DNA of 64,000 nucleotides from Poindextera sp963706385 (GCA_963706385.1 OY970153.1:2790001-2854000); one strand, 5' to 3'; positions 17,367 to 26,438 are shown, counted from the first letter of the stretch. Translations and numbers: made by a program. The notes: generated from the sequence alone by a model not told the origin.

Positions 17367-18581
17367 GACCACCTCCTCGCCGTTGAGAAACGCCTGGGCG
17401 AAGCCGCAGTGCATGGCCACGCCCCTGGCCATCACCGTCTCGTCCAGCACCATGCGGTTGGAGTGCAGGGCGCAGCAGGTGCGCCAGTCGCCGCCTTCCG
17501 GCGCGGCGCCCAAAAAGGCCATCGCGCCGGGAACCTTGTTCAGCACGTAGGAGAAGTCCTCGGCCCCCATCAGCGGGTTGGCCATGCTCATCCAGGCGTC
17601 CTCGCCGAACAGCGCCTTGGCGGTGCGCTCGGCCAGGTCGACGATGCGGCCGTCGCAGACGGTGACCGGAAAGCCGGTGGTGATCTCGACCTCGGCCTCG
17701 GCGCCGTGGGCCGCGGCGATGTTGCGGGCGACCCGCTCGATGCCCTCGTGCGCGGTCAGCCGCGCGTGCTCGCTCAGGGTGCGCAGCGTGCCCAACAGTT
17801 CGGCCTCCTCCGGGATCACGTTGTGGGTGGTGCCGGAGGTGATCTTGGCGATGGTCAGCACCGCCGGGTTGAACACCGAAATCCGGCGGGTGATGAAGCT
17901 CTGCAGGGCGGTGACGATCTCGCAGGCCACGGGGATCGGATCGAGCGCGTCGTGCGGCATCGAGGCGTGGCCGCCGCGCCCCTTGATCCTGATCTCGACC
18001 TCGTCGGCCGAGGCAAGCAGCGTGCCGTGCCGGCTGCCGAACATCCCCCGCGGCATGTTCGGCGAGATGTGCATGGCGAAGGCCGCGTCCGGCGAAGGGT
18101 TGTCCAGCAGGCCGTCGTCGATCATGTGGCGCGCGCCGAACCAGCCCTCCTCGCCGGGCTGGAACATGAACATCACCGTGCCCGCGAGCCGCTCGCGCTG
18201 GGCGCACAGCGCCTTGGCCGCCCCGACCAGCATGGCCACATGGGTGTCGTGGCCGCAGGCGTGCATGGCGCCGTCGGTGCGCGAGCGGTATTCCAGCCCG
18301 GTGTCTTCCCTGAGCGGCAGGGCGTCCATGTCGCCGCGCAGCAGCACGGTGCGGCCGTTGTCCGAGCCGCGCAGGATGGCCATCAGGCCGCTGGTCGACG
18401 GCCCCTCGCGGATTTCCAGCGGCAGGCCCTCGAGCGCGGCCCTGATCTTGGCGCTGGTCTTGGGCAGCTGCAGGCCCAGTTCCGGCTCCTCGTGGATCGC
18501 GCGTCTGAGGCGGATCGCGTCGGCCAGCAGGGATTCGCCCGCCTCGGTCCACAGCGCGCCGTCGAGCACCGATCCGTCCAT
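17364..18581 (-). CDS. M20 family metallo-amidohydrolase (hippurate/N-acyl-amino-acid hydrolase type)
   Basis: 405 residues. Metal motifs of the M20D group are visible: CGHDTHVAMLVGAAKAL, then FQPGEEGWFGARHMIDDG with the catalytic Glu, and a C-terminal MGAEDFSYVL. Such enzymes cleave N-acyl or N-aromatic amino acids (hippurate, indole-acyl conjugates) in the cytosol. It starts at ATG 18581 (MDGSVLDGALWTEAG). The stop TAG is contributed by the end of a palindromic repeat. Confidence 0.93.
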   Translation of the reverse strand: MDGSVLDGALWTEAGESLLADAIRLRRAIHEEPELGLQLPKTSAKIRAALEGLPLEIREGPSTSGLMAILRGSDNGRTVLLRGDMDALPLREDTGLEYRSRTDGAMHACGHDTHVAMLVGAAKALCAQRERLAGTVMFMFQPGEEGWFGARHMIDDGLLDNPSPDAAFAMHISPNMPRGMFGSRHGTLLASADEVEIRIKGRGGHASMPHDALDPIPVACEIVTALQSFITRRISVFNPAVLTIAKITSGTTHNVIPEEAELLGTLRTLSEHARLTAHEGIERVARNIAAAHGAEAEVEITTGFPVTVCDGRIVDLAERTAKALFGEDAWMSMANPLMGAEDFSYVLNKVPGAMAFLGAAPEGGDWRTCCALHSNRMVLDETVMARGVAMHCGFAQAFLNGEEVV

Positions 18582-18670
18582 CGCCCAATCTCCCTCGCGT
18601 CCGGCCTCTCGGCCTTCCGCCCAAGGCTGGACCGGCCGGCCCGGAAAGTCGAGCGGGACCGGCGCCGGAT

Positions 18671-19492
18671 TCAGCGTCCGGTGAAGGCCGGCGGGCGTTT
18701 TTCCAGGAAGTGGGCGACGCCCTCCTTGAAGTCCTCGGAGACGAAACTGGCCGGCATGTCGGCGTTGGCCGCCTCGATCGCCTCGCCCAGGGTCTGGAAC
18801 TGGGCGTTCCAGATCTCGCGCTTCATCTCGCGCAAGGAGCGGGGCGAGACCTCGCTGGCCAGCATGTGGGCATAGGCCATCACCTCCTCCATGAAGCTCT
18901 GGTGGGGGATCACCCGGCCCACCAGGCCCATCTCCTTGGCCTCGATCGCGCCGATCTTGCGGGCCGAGAACATCAGGTCCGCGGCGTTGCCCATGCCGAC
19001 GATGCGGGGCAAGAGCCAGCTGATCCCATGCTCGGCGATCAGGCCACGGCGGGAGAAGGCGGTGGTGAACACCGCGGCGTCGGAGGCGAAGCGCATGTCG
19101 CAGTAGAGCGTCATGATCAGCCCGAGGCCGGCGGCGGCGCCGTTGATCGCGGCGATGATCGGCTTCTTCACGGCGGGGAAATAGGAATAAGCCTTGCGGA
19201 AGCTCGGGTCGGCGGCGGCGTCGAACGGCGCCTCCTCGGCCTGCCTCTGGCCGCCGGAGCGGGCGCCGGCTTGCACGTCCTGCAGCACGGTCATGTCGGC
19301 GCCGGAGCAGAAGCCGCGGCCGGCGCCGGTCAGCACGATCACCTTGACCTTGGGATCGTCGCTGGCGGCGCGCATCGCCGCCTTGACCTCGGATGCGATC
19401 ACACCGTTCCAGGCGTTCAGCCGCTCCGGCCGGTTCAGGGTCACCGTCGCGACGCCGTCCTCGACGGCGTAGAGGATCTGTTCATAGGCCAC
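18671..19492 (-). CDS. enoyl-CoA hydratase/isomerase (crotonase family)
   Basis: 273 residues. The oxyanion-hole segments GAGRGFCSGADM and INGAAAGLGLIMTLYCDMRFAS are clear, followed by the conserved end GVAHFLEKRPPAFTGR. It hydrates 2-enoyl-CoA during fatty-acid or side-chain beta-oxidation. The start is GTG at 19492 (MAYEQILYAVEDGVATVTLNRPERLN), placed exactly where family members begin. It lies between the M20 gene and the divergent fucosidase, with no obvious operon partner. Confidence 0.93.
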   Translation of the reverse strand: MAYEQILYAVEDGVATVTLNRPERLNAWNGVIASEVKAAMRAASDDPKVKVIVLTGAGRGFCSGADMTVLQDVQAGARSGGQRQAEEAPFDAAADPSFRKAYSYFPAVKKPIIAAINGAAAGLGLIMTLYCDMRFASDAAVFTTAFSRRGLIAEHGISWLLPRIVGMGNAADLMFSARKIGAIEAKEMGLVGRVIPHQSFMEEVMAYAHMLASEVSPRSLREMKREIWNAQFQTLGEAIEAANADMPASFVSEDFKEGVAHFLEKRPPAFTGR

Positions 19493-19645
19493 TGGCGTGT
19501 CTCCCTTGTCTCTGTTTGACCCATTCTAACCCCAGGCGGGCCGCCGCGATAAGCATGACGTCGCGGCGCCATGGACATCCGGCTCTCCGCCGGCAAGGCT
19601 GCATGGGGTCCGCGCGCCCGATCGCCCGGAACCGGGGAGGCCAGC

Positions 19646-21106
19646 ATGCCCGCCCAGACTTTCGCGCCCACGCTCGCCTCGCTCAATGCGCGGCCCCTGC
19701 CGGCCTGGTACGACGACGCCAAGTTCGGGATCTTCATCCACTGGGGACTGTTCGCCATCCCCGCCTTCGCCTCGGGCCGGGGCTCGATCTCGGACGCCTT
19801 CAAGACCGATTACGACCGCGCCGTGGCGATGACGCCCTATACCGAATGGTACGCCAACGCGATCAAGGTCGAAGGCACGCCCTCGGCGGCGTTCCACGCG
19901 GCCAACTACGGCGGCGCGCCCTACGAGGCGTTCAAGGACCCGTTCCTGGCCAGGCTGAAGGACTGGGACGCGGGCGCCTGGGCCCAGGCCTTCCGCGAGG
20001 CCGGCGCGCGCTATGTGGTGCTGGTCACCAAGCACCATGACGGCTTCTGCCTGTGGCCGAGCGGGGTGAAGAACCCCAGGCGGCCGGGTTGGGACGCCGG
20101 GCGCGACATCGTCGGCGAGATCGCCGCCGCGGTCCGGGCCGAGGGCCTGCGCTTCGGCGTCTACTATTCAGGCGGCATCGACTGGAGCTTCAATCCCGAG
20201 CCCTTGCGGACCCTGGCGGATTTCATCGGCTCGACGCCGGGCGGGGCCTATCCGGCCTATGCGGAGGCGCAGGTGCGCGAGCTGATCGCGCGCTACCAGC
20301 CGAGCGTCCTATGGAACGACATCTCCTGGCCCACCGGTCAGGACCGGCTCTATCGGCTGTTCGCGGACTATTACAACGCCGTGCCCGACGGGGTGGTCAA
20401 CGACCGCTGGGTCTGCGCCAGCCTCGCCTCCAAGGCGCTGCGGTTGAAGCCCGCCCGCCGGGCGCTGGACGCGCGGATCAAGGCCGGCATCGCCAAGAAC
20501 CCCAAGGCCTTCGAGGGGATCATCCCCCAGCCGATCCCGCACAGCGACTTCCGCACTCCGGAATACGCCCGCTTCCCCGACATCCAGGCCAAGAAATGGG
20601 AGGCGACGCGGGGGATGAGCCATTCCTTCGGCTTCAACCGCGACGATGGCGAGGCGGACTACGCCTCGGCCGAGACCCTGATCGGCGACTTCATCGACGC
20701 GGTGTCCAAGAACGGCGGCCTGCTGCTCAACGTCGGCTCCATGGCCAGCGGCGTCATTCCGGACCCGCAGCGCGCGCGGTTGAAGGCCTTTGGCGACTGG
20801 CTCAAGGTCAACGGCGCGGCGATCTATGGCTCCAGACCCTGGACCCAGGCGGAGGCGGTGACCGACGACGGCCTGCCGGTGCGGATCACCAGGTCCGACG
20901 GCGCGCTGAACCTGATCGTGCTCGGCGCGCCCTCGGGCGAGAGCCTGACGATCAAGGGCCTGGCGCTGGACGGCGGCGCGAAGCTGCTGGACGGCGACGT
21001 TCCCACCACGCTCCACGCCAAGGGCGAAGACACCCTGATCGCCTTTGCCAAACCCCTGACCGGCGCCTTCGCCCCGGCGATCCGGGTGGCGACGCCAGCC
21101 GCCTGA
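19646..21106 (+). CDS. alpha-L-fucosidase, glycoside hydrolase family 29
   Basis: 486 residues from ATG 19646, which has a GGGGAGG ribosome site 5 bases upstream; the longer frame from 19571 lacks one. The N-terminal WYDDAKFGIFIHWGLFAIPAF and the VTKHHDGFCLW segment are GH29 hallmarks. The nucleophile region is probably the WNDISWP Asp, and LLLNVGSMASGVIPD is the conserved end of the barrel. No signal peptide is seen, so it may act on imported fucosides. The right end of the window encodes GDP-fucose synthesis, so the strain likely both makes and breaks fucose linkages. Confidence 0.93.
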   Translation: MPAQTFAPTLASLNARPLPAWYDDAKFGIFIHWGLFAIPAFASGRGSISDAFKTDYDRAVAMTPYTEWYANAIKVEGTPSAAFHAANYGGAPYEAFKDPFLARLKDWDAGAWAQAFREAGARYVVLVTKHHDGFCLWPSGVKNPRRPGWDAGRDIVGEIAAAVRAEGLRFGVYYSGGIDWSFNPEPLRTLADFIGSTPGGAYPAYAEAQVRELIARYQPSVLWNDISWPTGQDRLYRLFADYYNAVPDGVVNDRWVCASLASKALRLKPARRALDARIKAGIAKNPKAFEGIIPQPIPHSDFRTPEYARFPDIQAKKWEATRGMSHSFGFNRDDGEADYASAETLIGDFIDAVSKNGGLLLNVGSMASGVIPDPQRARLKAFGDWLKVNGAAIYGSRPWTQAEAVTDDGLPVRITRSDGALNLIVLGAPSGESLTIKGLALDGGAKLLDGDVPTTLHAKGEDTLIAFAKPLTGAFAPAIRVATPAA

Positions 21107-21113
21107 AGCCCCC

Positions 21114-22517
21114 TCACCGCGCGATGCTGATCACCTGCAGCTGGGTGAACTCGGCCAGGCCCTCTTCGCCCAGTTCGACGCCGATGCCCGACTGCTTGGC
21201 TCCGCCGAACGGGATGTTGGGGGCCAGGTCGGCGTGCTGGTTGATCCAGACGGTGCCGGATTCCATCCGCTCGGCCAGGGCGTAGGCGCGGCCCACATCG
21301 CTCGACCAGACCGAGCCGCCGAGGCCGTAGGGAGTGTTGTTGGCCCGCGTCAGGGCGTCCTCGGCGTCGGCGAACTTGATCACCGGCAATACCGGGCCGA
21401 ACTGCTCCTCGTCGACCAGCCGCACACCATCGGCGATGTCGCGCACGATGGTCGGACGGATGAAGTAGCCGGGCCGGTCGGGGATGACGCCCCCGGCGAT
21501 GATATTGCCGTGCAGCCGCGCGTCCTCGAGCATCTCCTTGACCTTGTCGAACTGCATCTTGTTCTGCAGCGGCCCGATCTGGGTGCCTTGCTCCAGCCCG
21601 TCGCCGATCACCGCGGCGTCGGCCAGCTGGGCCAGCTCGGCGCACAGGGCGTCGTAGATGCTCTCATGAGCATAGACCCGCTTGACCGCGATGCAGACCT
21701 GGCCGGCGTTCTGGAACGCGCCCTGGAAGATCTTCGGCGCGGTCGCCTTGACGTCGACGTCGTCCAGCACGATCGCCGCGTCGTTGCCGCCCAGCTCCAG
21801 GGTGATCCGCTTCAGCGCGTCGGCCGCGCCGGCCATCACCTTCTTGCCGGTGGCGGTCGAGCCGGTGAACGAGACCTTGCGCACGTCGGGGTGCTTGGTC
21901 AGCTCGCCGCCCAGGTCGTTGGCGTCGGCGATGACGTTGACCACGCCGGCCGGGACAATGTCCTGGATCAGCTCGCCGAACCGCAGGGTGGCGAGCGGCG
22001 TGGTGGCGGCGGGCTTGAGCACGATGGTGTTGCCGGCCAGGAGCGCGGCGGGAACCTTGAAGGCCATCAGGATCAGCGGGAAGTTCCACGGGGTGATCGC
22101 CGCGATCACGCCGAGCGGGCGGCGGTGCGCCTCGACCCGCTTGCCCGCGTCGTCCTGGATCACCTTCACCGGCAGGTCGAGCAAGGTGAAGTAGCGGAAG
22201 AAGGCCGCCGCGCCGTAGACCTCGAAGGTGGCGTCGCCGATCGGCTTGCCCTGCTCCTGGGTCAAGAGCCGCGCCAGCTCGGCGGCGTTGGCCTCGATCA
22301 CGTCGGCGATCTTGCCGATCAGCGCCTTGCGCTCGGCGATCGGGGTGCGGCTCCAGGCCGGGAAGGCCGCCTTGGCCGCGGCGACCGCCTTGTCGAGCTG
22401 GGCCTTCGACGCCCGCGGGCAGGGTGAGACCACCTGTTCGCTCGCGGGATTGATTACGTCCATGATCATGTCGCCGTCTTCCAGGCGGCCGTCGATCAGA
22501 AGCTTAAACTGGGCCAT
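21114..22517 (-). CDS. NAD(P)-dependent aldehyde dehydrogenase
   Basis: 467 residues with the general-base Glu in TLELGGNDAAIVL, the catalytic Cys in FQNAGQVCIAVKRVY, and the NAD-binding TPWNFPLILMAFKVPAALLAGN. It starts at ATG 22517 (MAQFKLLIDGRLEDGD). It oxidises aldehydes to acids. It is divergent from a CYP153-like P450 (22733), so oxidation of the aldehyde formed from a P450 alcohol product is a reasonable inference. The tail-to-tail gap to the fucosidase is 7 bp. Confidence 0.94.
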   Translation of the reverse strand: MAQFKLLIDGRLEDGDMIMDVINPASEQVVSPCPRASKAQLDKAVAAAKAAFPAWSRTPIAERKALIGKIADVIEANAAELARLLTQEQGKPIGDATFEVYGAAAFFRYFTLLDLPVKVIQDDAGKRVEAHRRPLGVIAAITPWNFPLILMAFKVPAALLAGNTIVLKPAATTPLATLRFGELIQDIVPAGVVNVIADANDLGGELTKHPDVRKVSFTGSTATGKKVMAGAADALKRITLELGGNDAAIVLDDVDVKATAPKIFQGAFQNAGQVCIAVKRVYAHESIYDALCAELAQLADAAVIGDGLEQGTQIGPLQNKMQFDKVKEMLEDARLHGNIIAGGVIPDRPGYFIRPTIVRDIADGVRLVDEEQFGPVLPVIKFADAEDALTRANNTPYGLGGSVWSSDVGRAYALAERMESGTVWINQHADLAPNIPFGGAKQSGIGVELGEEGLAEFTQLQVISIAR

Positions 22518-22592
22518 GCGGTCCTCGCGCGGTTGGGTTGGGCGACCGCGGCATCCGTCACCATCCGCGCGGCGAATCCAAGCTCAAAAAGT

Positions 22593-22606
22593 TGACGGAT
22601 GCGTCA
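22593..22606. promoter_or_regulatory. palindrome TGACG-N4-CGTCA in divergent P450/ALDH promoter
   Basis: A perfect 5+5 dyad in an AT-rich stretch (tcaaaaagttgacggatg..taaatacag) between the aldehyde dehydrogenase and the P450. The spacing suits a GntR/AraC/TetR-sized half-site pair. No regulator gene is adjacent. Confidence 0.4.
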
Positions 22607-22658
22607 TAAATACAGATGACAATCCGGCGGATTTCTGGCGCCATGCGGCAAATCGAAC

Positions 22659-22677
22659 GCCGATCCGGCGGATCGGC
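22659..22677. promoter_or_regulatory. inverted repeat GCCGATCC-N3-GGATCGGC
   Basis: Perfect 8-bp arms with a 3-bp spacer, 55 bases upstream of the P450 start. Could be an operator or a leader hairpin. Confidence 0.4.
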
Positions 22678-22732
22678 CAATGACGGGCGAGCCGGGCGCG
22701 CGGCGCCTCGGCGACAATGGGAGTGCGAAGCG

Positions 22733-23983
22733 ATGGCGGACGGTGCGGTCGACCTGATGAAGGACGCGCGGGCCAAGGCCTATTCGACGCCGCTGGAAGA
22801 CTTCGACGTCTGCCAGCCGGAGCTGTTCCGGACCAACACCATGTGGCCCTACTTCGAGCGGCTGCGCAAGGAGGCGCCGGTCCACTACTGCCGCGAGAGC
22901 GAAAACGGCCCCTATTGGTCGGTCACCAAATACCACGACATCATGCAGGTGGACACCAACCACGGCGTCTTCTCCTCGGAAGGCGGCATCACCATCCGCG
23001 ATCCCGAGGAAGACTTCCGCCTGCCGATGTTCATCGCCATGGACCCGCCCAAGCACGACGCCCAGCGCAAGGTGGTCAGCCCGATCGTCTCGCCGGCGAA
23101 CCTGGCCAAGATGGAGGGCCTGATCCGCTCGCGGATCTGCAAGATCTTCGACGAACTGCCGGTCGGCGAGACCTTCGACTGGGTCGATCGGGTCTCGATC
23201 GAACTGACCACCCAGATGCTGGCCACCCTGTTCGACTTCCCGTTCGAGGAACGCCGCAAGCTGACCCGCTGGTCGGACGTCGCCACCGCGGTCCCGGGGG
23301 CCGGGATCATCGAGACCGAAGAGCAGCGCCGGGCCGAGCTGTTCGAATGCGCCGACTATTTCACCCGGCTGTGGAATGAGCGGGTCAATGATCCGAACCC
23401 CGGCGGCGACCTGATCTCGATGCTGTCCCACGGCGAGGCCACCCGCAACATGGACCGGATGGAATACCTCGGGAACCTGATCCTGCTGATCGTCGGCGGC
23501 AACGACACCACGCGCAATTCGATCAGCGGCGGGGTGCTGGCGCTGAACGAGAACCCCGACCAGTACGAAAAGCTGCGCGCCAACCACGAGTTGGTCCCCA
23601 GCATGGTGCCCGAGATCATCCGCTGGCAGACGCCGCTGGCCTATATGCGGCGCACCGCCCTGGTCGACGCCGAGGTCGGCGGCCAGAAGATCAAGGCCGG
23701 CGACAAGGTCCTGATGTGGTACGTCTCCGGCAACCGCGACGAGGAGGCGATCGAGAATCCCAACGCCTTCATCATCGACCGCGAGCGCCCGCGCCAGCAC
23801 CTGTCGTTCGGCTTCGGCATCCACCGCTGCGTCGGCAACCGCCTGGCGGAGATGCAGCTTCGCATCGTCTGGGAGGAAATTCTCAAGCGTTGGCGGTTTA
23901 TCGAGGTGATGGAGCCGCCCCGCCGGGTGCTCTCCAGCTTCGTCAAGGGCTATGAATACATGCCCGTGCGCATCCACCCCTGA
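22733..23983 (+). CDS. cytochrome P450, CYP153-like (alkane/fatty-acid terminal hydroxylase type)
   Basis: 416 residues from ATG 22733 (the frame extends to 22616 but the added residues look unlike the family). Motifs: I-helix VGGNDTTRN, PEIIRWQTPLAYMRRTA, and haem loop LSFGFGIHRCVGNRLAEMQL. It is very close to the P450 at 2247-3503 over the whole C-terminal half, so the two are paralogues. CYP153 enzymes need a ferredoxin and ferredoxin reductase; neither is adjacent. It is divergent from an aldehyde dehydrogenase and followed by a Phenol_MetA-type outer-membrane protein, a setting compatible with hydrophobic substrate uptake and oxidation. Confidence 0.93.
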   Translation: MADGAVDLMKDARAKAYSTPLEDFDVCQPELFRTNTMWPYFERLRKEAPVHYCRESENGPYWSVTKYHDIMQVDTNHGVFSSEGGITIRDPEEDFRLPMFIAMDPPKHDAQRKVVSPIVSPANLAKMEGLIRSRICKIFDELPVGETFDWVDRVSIELTTQMLATLFDFPFEERRKLTRWSDVATAVPGAGIIETEEQRRAELFECADYFTRLWNERVNDPNPGGDLISMLSHGEATRNMDRMEYLGNLILLIVGGNDTTRNSISGGVLALNENPDQYEKLRANHELVPSMVPEIIRWQTPLAYMRRTALVDAEVGGQKIKAGDKVLMWYVSGNRDEEAIENPNAFIIDRERPRQHLSFGFGIHRCVGNRLAEMQLRIVWEEILKRWRFIEVMEPPRRVLSSFVKGYEYMPVRIHP

Positions 23984-24040
23984 GGCTCGGCGACGCAAGT
24001 CGGCCCGCGGCGGGAGCGCATCGGGCCAGGGGGCGTCGGG

Positions 24041-24916
24041 ATGAACCATCGATTTTGGCTGGGCGCCGCGAGCCTCGCGCTCGCCCTGTTCGCGGCCGAC
24101 GTGACCCTTGCCGCCGACGCCGCGGCGCCGGACAAGAGCGGCTATTGGCTGTTCAACCCGACCCCGCCGGATCGGGAGCGGGCCTTCTGCACCGACCGGC
24201 CGACCAAGTCGACCGGCGCCTGCACGGTCGATGCCGGCCATTTCCAGTTCGAGTCCGACATCGTCAACTTCACCGACGACCATTCGAACGGCGCGACCAC
24301 GCGGACCTGGCTGTTCACCAACCCCACGCTCAAGCTGGGCCTGACCAACAGCCTTGACGTCGAGCTGAACATGGTCCCGGCGGAGACCGTCGCCACCCGC
24401 GATCACGCGACCGGCGTCAGGACCACGGTGAGCGGGGTCGGCGACCTCTATGCGCGGGTCAAATGGAATCTGGTCGGCGACGATAGTGGCGATTTCGCCT
24501 TCGCGCTCGCGCCCTACGTCAAGGCGCCGACCGCCCGGGCGGGGATCGGCGATGGCGCGGTCGAGGGCGGGCTGATCGCGCCCCTGGTGTTCAACCTGCC
24601 GGCCAGCTGGTCGCTGAGCGTCGATCCGGAGGCCGATGTGCTGGCTGACGCCTCGGGCGGCGGCCGCCACGCCAACCTTTCGGGCCTCGTCAGTTTCAGC
24701 CGCCCGATCTCCAAGACCCTCACCGCCTCGGTCGAGCTCTGGGGCGACGTCAATTTCGATCCCAAGGGCGAGGTGCGGCAGTACTCCTTCGACCTGGGCT
24801 TGGCCTGGATCCCGGCCAGCCACCCGAACGTCCAGCTCGACGGCGGGGTCAACCTCGGGCTCAACGCCGCCACCCCGGCGGCGCAGGCCTACGTCGGGCT
24901 TTCGCAGCGATTCTGA
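24041..24916 (+). CDS. outer-membrane transporter, Phenol_MetA_deg (MetA-pathway) family
   Basis: 291 residues with a cleavable signal peptide (residues 1-24, ending VTLAADA) and a series of alternating amphipathic strands ending in a terminal Phe (YVGLSQRF), as for outer-membrane barrels. The segments ESDIVNF, LFTNPTLKLGLTNSLDVELNMVP and VSGVGDLYARVKWNL are typical of the family often found beside aromatic or hydrocarbon degradation genes. It follows the CYP153-like gene by 57 bp on the same strand and may supply its substrate. The substrate is not determinable. Confidence 0.8.
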   Translation: MNHRFWLGAASLALALFAADVTLAADAAAPDKSGYWLFNPTPPDRERAFCTDRPTKSTGACTVDAGHFQFESDIVNFTDDHSNGATTRTWLFTNPTLKLGLTNSLDVELNMVPAETVATRDHATGVRTTVSGVGDLYARVKWNLVGDDSGDFAFALAPYVKAPTARAGIGDGAVEGGLIAPLVFNLPASWSLSVDPEADVLADASGGGRHANLSGLVSFSRPISKTLTASVELWGDVNFDPKGEVRQYSFDLGLAWIPASHPNVQLDGGVNLGLNAATPAAQAYVGLSQRF

Positions 24917-24930
24917 GAGTCTTTTAGCGT

Positions 24931-24982
24931 TAGAGCGCGATGGGCGCCGAAACCGGCTTCCACTTTCGGCTATCGCGCTCTA
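24931..24982. repeat. palindromic repeat family A, copy 2
   Basis: 52 bp beginning TAGAGCGCGAT and ending ATCGCGCTCTA (perfect 11-bp outer arms), with inner CCGAAA/TTTCGG. Lies between two convergent outer-membrane protein genes, so it may also act as a transcript end. Confidence 0.9.
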
Positions 24983-25035
24983 GTGGATCGGACCACAAAC
25001 GGATGGTTCCCATCCGTTTGTGGTCCGATCCACTA
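24981..25035. terminator. perfect 26-bp stem hairpin between convergent genes
   Basis: Arms 24981-25006 and 25010-25035 are exact reverse complements with a 3-nt loop. It begins in the last TA of repeat A copy 2. Placed between the tail ends of the two outer-membrane protein genes, it could stop transcription in both directions, but it lacks U-runs and may instead be another mobile palindrome. Confidence 0.7.
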
Positions 25036-25040
25036 AATTC

Positions 25041-25098
25041 AAACGCTTGTGGTGCGTCTCGCAAACGGATGCGGGAGGCAGCGTTTGAGTCGCACCAC
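25041..25098. repeat. further inverted repeat with crossing arms
   Basis: AAACGCT (25041-25047) matches AGCGTTT (25080-25086), and GTGGTGCG (25050-25057) matches CGCACCAC (25091-25098). The two pairings cross, so they are alternative or pseudoknotted. It shares the words GTGG and CAAACGGAT with the preceding hairpin, which suggests a decayed relative. Confidence 0.5.
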
Positions 25099-25106
25099 TA
25101 GCCGCC

Positions 25107-26438
25107 TCAGTACTGCAGGTGCGTCCGCAGGCTGAGCACCGAGACCGGCCCGCGGTCGCGGTTGTAGGCCGGATTGTCGATGAACTGGTAGTCGAAGGTC
25201 AGGTGCACGACCTTGACCACGGCGATGCTATAGTAGGTCTCGAAGATGGTCTCCGGCCCGGAATGCACGAGCCGGCCGTCGCCCACCAGGATGCCGAGGC
25301 CGCCGGCCGCGAGATAGGCCAGGCGGTGAGCGGAGGCGGCGTTGACCACCACGGCGGCGCCGACGGTGTCGTCCGCCCGCCCCCAGCGCTTGCCCGCCAG
25401 CGACAGGCCCGCGGCCCCGGTCGTGTCGACGTCGGTGAACTCATAGGCTTCGGCGTCACCCTCCGCATAGCCCGCGCGGACGAAGCCGCCGAGATCGTCG
25501 GTGAGCTGCTGTTCGAGCGTGACGCCGATCCCGCCCCGGCTGGAATATTTGCGAACCAGCGCGACATCGGGGATCTGACCGGTGGCGGCCGCCAGCCGCA
25601 GGGCGTCGTCGAAATGGCCCATCCGCCCGCGGGTGAGGTAGCCGGTCACCCGGACCGCGCCGGGCTGGCCGCCTAGGCTGTGGCGATGCTCGATTTCGGC
25701 GATGGTCTGGAACTGGTCGAACTTGCCATCGAGCACCTGGTTGTTGGGCACATTCGACAGGTCGAACAGGCCGGCGCGCCCGGTCCAGTCGCCCTGATAC
25801 CACTCCGCGGCGGCGCCATAGGTGTAGCCCCAGGCGTCGGCGGCGTAGTCGAACGTTCCGGTGTCGATCAGCGTCCAGTTCATGAAATCGTGCCGCGGGT
25901 CATGGGCGTATTCGTTGGTGTCGAAGACGTCGGTGACGTTGAACTTGCCGACGGTCAGGACAACCCGGTTCGCCGTGCGACTGGCGCCAAGGACATTCTG
26001 ATCGGGATCGACCGACTGACAGGTGCCGCCGAGGTCGATCGTCTGGCGCAGAAACAGCCGCTGAAGCTTCAGGTAAGGCGTTTTCGCACCGACCTTGGCG
26101 CCATCGCCATTGGGGAAACCAGCGACGCCTTCGGTGTTGCTGAGGCCAAAGCCCTGGTCGATCTCGGGATTGGCCCAGATTTCCGCCCTCCGCCAGAGCC
26201 GTGCGCCGAGAAAGACCGTCAGGTCGTTGGTCGCATCGCCCCGCGCGCCCGGATCCAGGCTGTTGGGGCCGCGAAACGCCGAGTGGAAGGCGGGATGGAA
26301 CTGGGCGAGGTCGGTGAACTGGACATGGACCGCGAGCGCCTGCTCCGGCGTGGCCGCCGCGGCCATATCGTCCGCCAGCGCCGAGGGGCCCGGCGCCACG
26401 ACGGCGAGCGCGGCCGCCGCAATCAACATCTGTCGCAT
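25107..26438 (-). CDS. carbohydrate porin (OprB-like outer-membrane protein)
   Basis: 443 residues with a signal peptide (residues 1-22, ending SALADD) and many barrel strands ending in an aromatic residue (LRTHLQY). The pattern FTDLAQFHPAFHSAFRGPNSLDP..RDATNDLTVFLGARLWRRAEIWANPEIDQGFGLSNTEGVAGFPNGDG, broken by loops, is typical of the OprB-type porin family in alphaproteobacteria. It passes sugars or other small solutes across the outer membrane. It is convergent with the MetA-type protein across a repeat-filled gap (24917-25106). Confidence 0.87.
   Translation of the reverse strand: MRQMLIAAAALAVVAPGPSALADDMAAAATPEQALAVHVQFTDLAQFHPAFHSAFRGPNSLDPGARGDATNDLTVFLGARLWRRAEIWANPEIDQGFGLSNTEGVAGFPNGDGAKVGAKTPYLKLQRLFLRQTIDLGGTCQSVDPDQNVLGASRTANRVVLTVGKFNVTDVFDTNEYAHDPRHDFMNWTLIDTGTFDYAADAWGYTYGAAAEWYQGDWTGRAGLFDLSNVPNNQVLDGKFDQFQTIAEIEHRHSLGGQPGAVRVTGYLTRGRMGHFDDALRLAAATGQIPDVALVRKYSSRGGIGVTLEQQLTDDLGGFVRAGYAEGDAEAYEFTDVDTTGAAGLSLAGKRWGRADDTVGAAVVVNAASAHRLAYLAAGGLGILVGDGRLVHSGPETIFETYYSIAVVKVVHLTFDYQFIDNPAYNRDRGPVSVLSLRTHLQY

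Noticed and set aside
22604..24823. 739-residue minus-strand frame
   Set aside because: Antisense to the CYP153-like and MetA-type genes; low-complexity composition.
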